Assembly (NCBI GenBank): GCA_948567375.1 | Contig: OX419758.1 | Location: 63,269,965-63,333,964, forward strand | Source: Lunularia cruciata | Lineage: Eukaryota; Streptophyta; Marchantiopsida; Lunulariales; Lunulariaceae | Direction: 5' to 3' | DNA length: 64,000 nt | Shown: one piece after another, positions 32,191-40,487 of the stretch | How the letters are laid out: every line of letters begins with the position of its first letter | How positions within the stretch are numbered: the first letter of the stretch is position 1 | Translations under genes and position numbers: made by a program | Notes under the pieces: model-generated | Database searches by the model: none | Told to the model about the DNA's origin: nothing | What the model saw: only the letters and a program-made list of their open reading frames with translations

Positions 32191-34005
32191 CTACACTGGG
32201 CCCTTGGGAGCAATAGTGTCATGCTCCCGACCACTAGAGGTCCCAACCTCTGTGTGAAAAACTCCCTCCACTCTGGCTGCAAGCTCCATACGTCCTCTGG
32301 CTGCATCCCATGTGGGCCAAGGGTGTAATCCAAGTAGCCCACGCTCACCTGGATGGACTCCAAGTAGACCACTCTCCCTAGTAGCTACTGGATGTGTCCC
32401 AAGAATACCATGTCCACTCGGTCCATCGCCCCCAGCATGTGCCTGAATCGTCTCGATAGGCACAGGGCTCACAAGTGTCCGAGTGGTGATGCTTATCAAG
32501 CGCATCCTACGCTGCTCTGCCAAACCAAGGCTCACAATCCAGGTCAAACAGTTCAGGTCCATAGCCTGACCTAACACCTGACGCCTGGATGCCTCTGACA
32601 CTGCTGGAACAGCGGTAATACCGGTGCGAAAACCCATCGCCCGCTCTCTCTCATCAGCATTGGGCTCCACCAACTGCTGTAACTGTGAGTCCCAAACAAG
32701 TCCAAGTCCTCCCTCTCGAAAAGCATGAGAGCCTGGGAAACTCATGAGTGTGGGAAATGCAGCTCTAGGCTGTCCAACTAGGTTCACCACTGCCATGGGT
32801 GACCTATCAGCCACTACCACTGTCTGAGACTGACGCCCAACATCCAAGATATCATCAACAAGAATGTGGTCCAGTCGCTGAATCCCATCATAAGCACGCT
32901 GTAGAACCTCTCTGGGTAAGAGGTTTGTCCACCAAAGACGAAGACGATGAGCCCGTGATCCCACTCTGGCTGCATCTAACAATACAGCAGGTCCTATCCA
33001 TGAATGGACTTGATGTGTACTCGCCACCACTCTAGTGCGAGAATCACCCATCAATGGAACATTCTCCAAAAGGTAAGCTGGAGAAACAGACTGATGAACC
33101 TGGAGATGTCGTAGTATCCGTAACATCTCCCAAAACACAGCAGAACGAGGATCCTGAAGACCCAAACCGCGGCCCGCACGTGTGTGTCCCTGACATGGCC
33201 ATCCAAAAATCACCAAGTGAATAGGCCCATGTCTCTCTAGGTCATGCGCTCCCAGTAAGGACATGTCTCCTGGTAAGGCCTTCTGGTAACCTCTGACTAC
33301 TGACATCGGTAATAACTCCGGATACCGATAGGCCAAGTGTGCCACATGATGTAGAGAGACTCGCCTAGCAGTCTCATCTCTCTCTACATACAAGTACCTC
33401 TGTACTCCGATACCCGCCTGTAACACCACAGCTAGTCCGGTGCTGATCCCACCAAACAACTCCAATAGGCATATCCCCTCTACTGGGTACTGCCAAGCAA
33501 TGAGTGTAGTATCCAGAGGTGTCAAAGCAATCGCCTCTAGAGGCTCATCCTCACACTCATCCCCTGATGGTACGAAGGCTCCACTCCAAGCCTGCTGCAC
33601 CAACTGATCCGCATGCTGCTGCAATGCCTCCTCTGAACTCCACAATGGAACATCCAAGGTGGATGGAACAATCCCACTCGTACTCCATAGCCGAGTGATC
33701 TCCTCTGGTACTGGAGTATCCTCTGCATGGGCGTTCCCCTCCAACAAGTCACCAGGCCAAGTAACTGCACCGCTGAAAGCCAAAACTGATGTTGCCATGG
33801 TCCCGGACTGTAGTGAGCCAAGACTGCCACTACTAAAGCGTACTGGTAGGCGACATACCCGTCCCTCACCAGACTGCCAACCAGGTCTATAAGAGGCTGT
33901 CTCCTCCCAATAGTCAATACTGAAACCCATAGGGTATAACACTGCTCCCCCAACTAGCACATCATAGGACTCAGCTATCGTCGCAATAGCCTGAGCTCTC
34001 ACCAC
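32191..34005 (-). CDS. Protease tail and cytosine-5 DNA methyltransferase domain of M
   Basis: This 604-codon open segment of the M polyprotein begins with the end of the protease (SYDVLVGGAVLYPMGFSIDYW). The methyltransferase occupies about residues 178-492 (33474-32530). Motif I is LELFGGISTGLAV (181-193), YVERD (206-210) is the cofactor-ribose region, and motif IV is GWPCQ with catalytic Cys271. Motif VI is LENVP (313-317, Glu314). Motif VIII is DAARVGSRAHRLRLWW, a variable recognition region follows at about 395-450, then ERERAMGF and motif X GQAMDL (479-484). The linear motif order excludes permuted plant DRM enzymes; motif VIII resembles DNMT3. Such enzymes methylate C5 of cytosine using S-adenosylmethionine. 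All catalytic motifs are intact, but flanking stops mean it is not made as part of a full polyprotein. Confidence 0.92.
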   Translation of the reverse strand: MVRAQAIATIAESYDVLVGGAVLYPMGFSIDYWEETASYRPGWQSGEGRVCRLPVRFSSGSLGSLQSGTMATSVLAFSGAVTWPGDLLEGNAHAEDTPVPEEITRLWSTSGIVPSTLDVPLWSSEEALQQHADQLVQQAWSGAFVPSGDECEDEPLEAIALTPLDTTLIAWQYPVEGICLLELFGGISTGLAVVLQAGIGVQRYLYVERDETARRVSLHHVAHLAYRYPELLPMSVVRGYQKALPGDMSLLGAHDLERHGPIHLVIFGWPCQGHTRAGRGLGLQDPRSAVFWEMLRILRHLQVHQSVSPAYLLENVPLMGDSRTRVVASTHQVHSWIGPAVLLDAARVGSRAHRLRLWWTNLLPREVLQRAYDGIQRLDHILVDDILDVGRQSQTVVVADRSPMAVVNLVGQPRAAFPTLMSFPGSHAFREGGLGLVWDSQLQQLVEPNADERERAMGFRTGITAVPAVSEASRRQVLGQAMDLNCLTWIVSLGLAEQRRMRLISITTRTLVSPVPIETIQAHAGGDGPSGHGILGTHPVATRESGLLGVHPGERGLLGLHPWPTWDAARGRMELAARVEGVFHTEVGTSSGREHDTIAPKGPV

Positions 34006-34065
34006 CGAGCTATCAGTCGGATGACCAGGCTGAACCTGGACAACAAGCTCTCCACGTGTGATGTA

Positions 34066-35262
34066 CTATGTCGAACCACCACCAAGAGATGTCTGGATCT
34101 GAAATGGACACCTCTCCACATCGGTCTTCCGTAACTCCAGACCAACAACTGCAGCCTTCCCCAACATAAGGGGCTGTGCACCAAAGTCTAACAAGACTCT
34201 CTGTGGTGTATAGACCTTCCCTGAAGGTCCTACCAAACAAAAGATCCCCCTCTGGTTATCCAATAGGACAACACCAGGTGTAAACCGCGCTCTCTCAAAG
34301 GCCGGTCTAGCTGGCAACTCCTCCAGTCTAGCCGCTGCTGCCTGCCATAAACCACTGGTCGCTGAACGGATCCCATGCTCCTCAACCAAGTCAGCTCTAC
34401 TACCAACCACCTCTGCTCTAGTAGTAGGAACTGCACCATCCCTACTCTCACACAACGTGGCAGCCAACCGGAACACTGGGGCTGGGTCAACTCCCAATGT
34501 AAACATGTCACTGGCTGAAAATAAAGGATGCCGCATAATCAGCTGAGCCGCCCCCAACATCATGCTAGACTCAGTCTGTGTAGTAGCAGGTGGCTGACTA
34601 GCAGGTACTCCATCAGGTACTCCATCACCACCTACCACACCTGCACTGGGACGTCTAGGAACCATGGATGTCGTCTGCAATGTCTCAGATAGCGTGAAAG
34701 ACTTGGGAAGTCTGACCTGTCTCCCAACCTCTCCTCTCTGTGGGTCCAACTCCACTGATGCTCCTCTAGGCTCTGGAGCACGTACTGCGCTCCTAGTCAC
34801 TGCTGCAGATGCATCCACCTGTGCTGCTCCGCACATGAAGTCCAAAGCATCTCTATCACCAGCATATGAGGTGGAAGCCTCAGCACCTGAATCTGATCTC
34901 CTATGAGCAATAGCCATACTAGCCAATCTCTGCTCCAACTGCTCAATCCGAGTAGCCATAGCTGTGTCAGAAGTAAGGGCAGGTACTGCACCCCTACTAG
35001 GTGTAGATCCTCTACCACCACCTCTACCACCTCGTCCTCCATGAACTGGAGCTCCTCTACTACTTGCCATAGCAGCCCTACCACTCCGTAACTCCGGGTG
35101 TAGGTCAAAACACCGGTCACTAGTGTGACCAAATCTGTGGCAATGCTCACACTGCCTCTGTGCTGGCTGTGATGCACAAGAGGTATCAGGTCCGCTGCCC
35201 TGAGTACACTCTCTCCTATGGTGAGGTCCACCACAAGTCCAACAAGCAACACCACCACTCAC
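34066..35262 (-). pseudogene. Nucleocapsid zinc knuckles and protease of M
   Basis: The 398-residue frame opens with two knuckles: CWTCGGPHHRREC (C-x2-C-x3-H-x4-C type) and CEHCHRFGHTSDRC (C-x2-C-x4-H-x4-C). A Gly/Arg-rich and serine-rich linker follows, then a conserved block (ARFTPGVVLLDNQRGIFCLV) and the protease active site VLLDFGAQPLMLGK (D-F-G-A, where D-S/T-G-A is usual). TAG at 34066-34068 ends it; in relic M2 the same codon is AAA (Lys), so the stop is a mutation in this copy. The next residues continue in frame into 32191-34005. Confidence 0.85.
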
Positions 35263-35268
35263 TGGCTA

Positions 35269-36476
35269 CTGCTGACCCGAAAATGAGGGTAAGGGTCTAA
35301 CTCCACTAGGCCCTCCACTCGCTCCATAGGATCTGGGCTGTCCACCCTGTCCTCGAAAACCAACTGGGCGTGGTGCACTCTGCTGCACTCTAGAAGAAGT
35401 CACAACCGTGGATGAGGTCTCCCTACCAAATCCAGATGTCACCACTCTCTCCTCCACCATGTTGAGCTCAATACGCTTAGCCAAACCAAAGACTACTGCC
35501 AAAGTGGGCGAAGTAGCCTGCAACAACGTAGCATCACGAACTCTACGTCGCAACTCCTTGTCCAGTATCCCATACCAAAACTGGACTGCCTGGGCCTCAG
35601 TAACTCCCTGAGTGAAACTGATCAGCCGCCTCATGCGAGTATATGCCTCGCGTAGGCTCTCTCCAGCCTTCCGCTGGAACTCTTGCAAGCTCCTCAGCTT
35701 GTCAGTCCGCACTCCCTGGTAGTTCTGCCTCAAACATAGGAAGAACTCCACCATGGGGTTAAACCCCGGTACCACACCACCTCTTGCAGCGGTACCTCCA
35801 CTCGTAGTAGCACTATCTCCAGCTAGTGCACCTCCACTAGCTCCACCAACACTCTCGAGCTAGAACTCGTAGGTACAGCCGACCTACTCCTGGCCACCAA
35901 ACCTGAAGTGATGGAGACATAGTGTGGAGACCAATACTGTCTCCATAACTCAATCTTCTCCAAATGAGCTCTCCTGAACTCATGGTAGTCGTCCATTGGT
36001 GGACCCTCCAAGTGCTGAAACAACCCCTTCCATGCCATGAAAGGTGTGAACAAAGTCGGGTTCCGCATCTGCTGCAGATCACACCAACTATCGAACTCCT
36101 GGATGAAGTCATCCAACTCAATGGTACCCACTATACCAGAGTAACGCCTAGGGCCTTTGGAGGCCCCATAAATCTCGTCCATGTCCCACAACAACGGTGC
36201 GGACACACCAAGTGCACTCTCAACTAAATCAGCTCCTGTGTCGAACTCCAACTCAGAGTCAATCTCCTCCCTCACTGGGACCTGAGATACAGGCTGATAC
36301 CGAGCACCACTCCGAGTAAACCCACTGCGTACTGCAGGGCTAACTCCTCTGGAATCTCCAAAGAACTCCGTCGTGACTACGTAACTGCAACAGCAAACCC
36401 GAACCACCAACTGCAACCGCAAGTCGCAACCGCAAGTACCCCACCAAGTGCCAACACCACCACGTACCAACACCAA
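35269..36476 (-). pseudogene. Gag (matrix/capsid) of M
   Basis: The minus frame 35823-36476 contains GTIELDDFIQEFDSWCD and a KGLFQHLEGPPMDDY stretch typical of gypsy capsids. A one-base shift near 35850-35870 moves the frame to 35266-35775, with QEFQRKAGESLREAYTRMRR and VQFWYGILDKELRRRV. TAG at 35266-35268 separates it from the zinc knuckles; CAG (Gln) is the likely ancestor. The N-terminal limit is uncertain, because the first ATG in frame is well inside (WDMDEIYG) and the frame is open up to 36476. Confidence 0.8.
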
Positions 36477-37720
36477 CTAAACACCACCCACTAATGTAAC
36501 TCTACCGAGATAACTACACTAGGGGAAGGGCAACCTGTAACCTGGCATCATAACACGCACTCTCACGGTCTGCAGGTCATCACTTCCTGCCTCACCGGAG
36601 AGAAACAAAGGTAGTCTGACTGGTCATCACTCCAGCCTCACCACCGAGAGCACACCAGAGCACCAACGCTCAAAAGTCAAGGCACCTCACACAAATGTGG
36701 TGCACAAACAGGAAGTAGAGAATGGAGGGGATCCAATCACAAGAAATCTAAACGAAAGCCCTCCATCTCATAACACAACACGGGACTGACTCTGCCACCA
36801 TTTGGCATTTGACATAAGAGTAGTTCGTATCTAAGTCCTAAGCTACCAGGATCACCAAGAATGGGATCAAACTGCCTCTCCTAGCCAAAGCTACATGTGT
36901 ATAGATAACGGTGGCACAGTCACTATGACAACAAGTGAGGGTGGACCAGTTGGCTAGGGCACCAGTCTAGGAACAAGAGATCTAGGGGTCAAACCCTGTT
37001 GCGCACAATCTAGCAAGAAAGGCAGATTTTGCCAACCAATGACCAAGATCTACACTAAACTAGCTAGCCTCACGCCAGCAAGCTGGCTTGCTGGCCCTTC
37101 TGGCCCTTCTAGGCCTTCATAGCCTCTCATAGCCCTATGCCTCGAAGCCTCTAACAGCCAAATGAGGCCTTTCTTGTTGCCACTTCGAACCTCCTCCAAA
37201 ATTGGCGAAACTTCTCCAAATCTGTGAAACTCCTCCAAACTAGCGAAACTTCTCCAAATCTGGCCAAACAGCGAAACTCCTCCAATTCTGGCCCAAAATC
37301 TGACGTAAAATCTGACGTAAACCCTAAAGATGGATGTCCGCCAAATCCCCCGCTAACTTTCCACTCGAGCCAAATTGACAAAACGGGTTTTTCTAAATCA
37401 CAATTTCATGAGAAGAGCTTTCCAACTCCACCTTCAATTTCACTTTCTGAGCCCAACTCGCAGCAAATTGGTCCTGCCTTCACCTCCTGAGCTCAAAATC
37501 ACAACACTGCTCAAAAATTGCTCCTTCGTTGCTCGAAATTTGGCCAGCTCTTCCGCACACCGTCTGCCTAACTGCCAAATTTGCATCAACTACACGAGCT
37601 TCTGCACACTAGGGAAACACAGAACCTGAATCGAGCTACCACGATCCACCGAAGCTTGGAGATACCACCAACACTCAACGTTCCTGCACCCGATTTCCCC
37701 CTGACTTCACTTCTCTGATG
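36477..37720 (-). other. Leader of M
   Basis: These 1.2 kb lie between the 5' LTR and gag on the minus strand. 37190-37320 has short repeated words (GCGAAACTTCTCCAAATCT and variants; AAATCTGACGTA twice). No supported gene. Immediately after the LTR the minus strand reads CATCAGAGAAGTG; I do not find a TGG-starting tRNA site there. Confidence 0.6.
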
Positions 37721-38169
37721 TAATCAGATTGCTTAACAGTCTCAACTCAACTCAACTCAGATCAATACTTGATCTGTCCCTCTATAAATTGCCAACAACT
37801 AGGCACTGATTACAGTCAAGCCACACCCACTCAAGCATAGAGAATCCAGGTGATGCTCGCCGGCCTCTGTCCACCATAGCCAGGAACTCGAAGGCTCAAC
37901 ATCAGAGAAGTGAGCTCTCTGGAGCTCACTTCGAAACTATACCCCCTGGACTCGAGCTAGCCCTGAAACCCTAACGGTCCCGCTGATGGCACACTCGACG
38001 GTGCAAACGGTGCAAAGTGACGGTGGGCCCCACCGTGAAGTCAGCACCCCGAACACAAAATCTAACCGTCGGAAAGTAGTCCCTGAGAAACTACTAGAAT
38101 AACTCTAACTACCATCACTGGGACTCCAGTGTCCGAGCATCTAGATGCGGAACTACAAATGGCGTGACA
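37721..38169 (-). repeat. 5' LTR of M, segment B only
   Basis: It matches 28351-28800 across its length with few differences (for example one base shorter in GTGCAAAGTG). Segment A, expected on its outer side if the LTR is A+B, is missing; flanking AATT follows directly after GTGACA. It is thus not an ordinary 5' LTR. Confidence 0.85.
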
Positions 38170-39040
38170 AATTCTTTGAACTCTCAAAATCAACCACAAT
38201 CAAATATGATACCTTGCAAATGAAGCAAATTTGCATAGGTTGAGCCTTCAATCCCATAGGACCTAATCAAATTCTCAATAGTTGATTCACTATTTCCTAT
38301 TGGGATTCATTGTTTCCTTAATCATCATGCTTCACAAACTCTATTTGGGTGATTTGTTGAGGTCATCCATTCTTGAGTGGACATTCAGCAATGTGATGTC
38401 CAATTTGGCAATAATAGAAGCAACCACCATTTCATTGTAATGTCTCCTGGTTTATAATGCCAAGTGTTCTCCATTGGATGGCATCAATCTCCATCGATGC
38501 CGGCTTCTACACACTTGTGTAGTGTGTTGGTAGGTTCTTTGAAGGTCAAGGTCACAACCAAGTTGCAGCAACAAAGGAATCAAAGCAATCAACCAACTGC
38601 ATGGCCTCCTCCAAGTGTTTGGGCTCCCACATGGTCACTTCTAATTTTGTGTGAGATTCAAGCTCTTCACAAATTGATCCATAACTTCACCTACTAGTAT
38701 CTTTGGAATTCGCATTATAGTGTTTTGGAATTGAGCGATTTAGCTTATCACAAAACCAATTTGCTTCAGTTTTGCTGATTTACCTCATGCAGCTTGGTAT
38801 CTCCCTCTTATTGTGTTCTTGAATCCTTCACATGTTGAGACTGGTGTACAAACTGCCATTCAACTTACTCCTCTCAAAATTACCACCATATTTTTGCCAC
38901 TCCATCCAGTTTGCTTGAAGCCAAAAGAATATGTCTATGTTCATCTTGACAATTTATAGTTTCCAAAAACACTTTTAATCAAACTCAAAATTCTCCATTG
39001 CACTTGAGAGATTCTTACCTTCAATATACCTTAGGCTTTG
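38170..39040 (-). pseudogene. H protease start and gag relic, beyond M insertion
   Basis: The H sequence cut at 28240 continues here: the remaining protease fragment, then gag. The gag includes a degenerate zinc knuckle on the minus strand near 38400 (C-F-Y-Y-C-Q-I-G-H-H-I-A-E-C). 46.91-47.65 and 9.36-9.99 kb are relatives. No open frame of length remains. Confidence 0.65.
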
Positions 39041-39048
39041 GAAATTGG

Positions 39049-39365
39049 AACTTAGATAATAACATATAGTTTGATAAAGTAATAGTCATGGCCATGCTAT
39101 TCAAATTTATTGTTGCTATGCAACAAAAGATCAAGCACCTTATTTAATTTTTGGAAGAAAGAGACCATCCATGGCAAGAACATGTAGAGAGCACCATTTC
39201 AAGAAGGAAAAGAGAAATGGTGCTCTCTACATGTTCTTGCCATGGATGGTCTCTTTCTTCCAAAAATTAAATAAGGTGCTTGACTTTTTGTTGCATAGCA
39301 ACAATAACTTTGAATAGCATGGCCATGACTATTACTTTATCAAACTATATGTTATTATCTAAGTT
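39049..39365. repeat. Long inverted repeat, 152-base arms, 13-base spacer
   Basis: The left arm 39049-39200 and right arm 39214-39365 are reverse complements with only about three differences. The related H locus at about 47709-47870 has a single copy in the orientation of the right arm, so the left arm is a later inverted duplication. If transcribed it would fold into a long hairpin, a possible source of small RNAs. Confidence 0.95.
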
Positions 39366-39431
39366 AACATGTTGATGCAACTTGTACACATTTCTTTGTA
39401 AGTTACAAGTGGAAGTATCAATGGTTCATCA

Positions 39432-39915
39432 AACAAGATGAATACATTCAAAAAATTATTCACAAAACATGAAATGACCAACTAGTTGAAATGATACTTG
39501 AGTAGTACATGGACATGTAAATTCCATTGGTTCGGGGAAAGCATTTGGCTGAACTAAATGAGCTTGGATCTTAAGTAATTCATAAAGATGAAAGAGTGTT
39601 CTTTTATCCTTGCGCATATTCTCTACTAGTCTCTTATATACTGATTTCTGGACTTATTGGAAGGAATAATATAAACAAGCTGAATACATTCAAAAAATTA
39701 TTCACAAAACATGAAATGATAAACTAGTTGAAATGATACTTGAGTAGTACATGGACATGTAAATTCCATTGGTTTGGGAAATTCATTTGGCTCAACTTAA
39801 TGAGCTTGGATCTTAAATAATTTATAAAGATGAAACAGTGTTCTCTTATCCTTGCGCATATTCTCTACTAGTCTTTTATATACTGATTACTGGAATTATT
39901 GGAAGGAATAATATA
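39432..39915. repeat. Tandem duplication, period about 242 bases
   Basis: Two adjacent copies begin near 39432 and 39674 (AATACATTCAAAAAATTATTCAC at 39441 and 39683) and end GGAAGGAATAATAT. The sequence is H leader-type material plus its flank. Single-copy relatives start at about 47900. Confidence 0.88.
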
Positions 39916-40487
39916 TAATGGCTCTCAATGCTCACTATGACAAGCTATGGTGGTGCTTACTCATCAGTTCCCTTGTCAGGAGAGTTTTGGAATAACTAGC
40001 TGTTCAATAATCATAAGAAATTGCACAACGGGAATAGCATTACATCGTACGCGGCCCAAGAGTTTGACAAAAGCAAGGATCGATATAGCAATAAGAACCA
40101 AAATAATGAAATTTTTAGACACGCGTCTAATCTCTAAAGCAAAATGATTGGAAAATATTAGGTCCACTAGACCAATACGACTTGATGGGTCTTCCTACCC
40201 ATCTTCATGTGTTCTCCGTGGTCGCTTTTTCCAAAAAAAGAAGTAAAGATTCACAGGTAACGACGAAAATAAACAATGTTAGTTGTATTATCAACAAACC
40301 ATAATTGCAATATTCAAGCAGCTTTGGTAGCTGGTTCTTGGCCAAAAAGCATAAGAGGTCATCACAGAGCAAGTCTTGTATTATCTCAATCCCGCTGCAC
40401 CGGCGCAGCCGCTCTTGTTTTGTGAACTTGCACGCCAGTCATACTCGGATCTCCAATCCAGAGCAGAAACCCAGTTCCCTCCCAGAA
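39916..40487 (+). promoter_or_regulatory. Upstream region and possible 5' UTR of MTPSL gene
   Basis: From about 39990 this stretch is duplicated at 51127-51870, so it belongs to the same duplicated block as the gene. The reading frame of exon 1 is open back to 40305. That would add a basic, Ser-rich 61-residue N-terminus that could be a transit peptide, but the other copy does not preserve it. I see no convincing TATA box. Confidence 0.5.

Larger units (their letters stand above)
28245..38169 (-). mobile_element. Element M: Ty3/gypsy retrotransposon encoding a DNA methyltransferase and PHD finger
   Basis: This is a 9.9 kb minus-strand element inserted in H and bounded by AATT. Order from its 5' side (right): LTR part 37721-38169, leader, gag, two zinc knuckles, protease, cytosine-5 DNA methyltransferase, reverse transcriptase, RNase H, integrase, PHD finger, polypurine tract, composite 3' LTR. 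From about 35870 down to 29077 everything is in one frame apart from seven isolated stops at 35266, 34066, 32191, 30916, 30520, 29833 and 29101. It is dead as it stands, but the damage is light compared with its neighbours, so it is among the younger insertions. Its GC content is clearly higher than its surroundings. Confidence 0.93.

Noticed and set aside
32191..34005. Methyltransferase as an independent host gene
   Set aside because: It is in the same frame as protease before it and RT after it, inside LTR-bounded DNA, and a relative on the other strand keeps the same neighbours.
29101..35268. Programmed stop-codon readthrough at the repeated TAG codons of M
   Set aside because: The stops fall inside conserved motifs (RNase H Trp, integrase Gln, PHD), one is TGA and one TAA, and M2 has a sense codon at the position of the 34066 stop. 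Mutation is simpler.
39049..39365. Canonical microRNA precursor
   Set aside because: Arms are far too long and near perfect, and the sequence is a duplicated piece of retroelement leader.
40305..40487. Start of the MTPSL protein at 40305 with a plastid transit peptide
   Set aside because: The extension is not kept in frame in the duplicated copy, and proteins of this family usually lack a transit peptide. Left as possible only.
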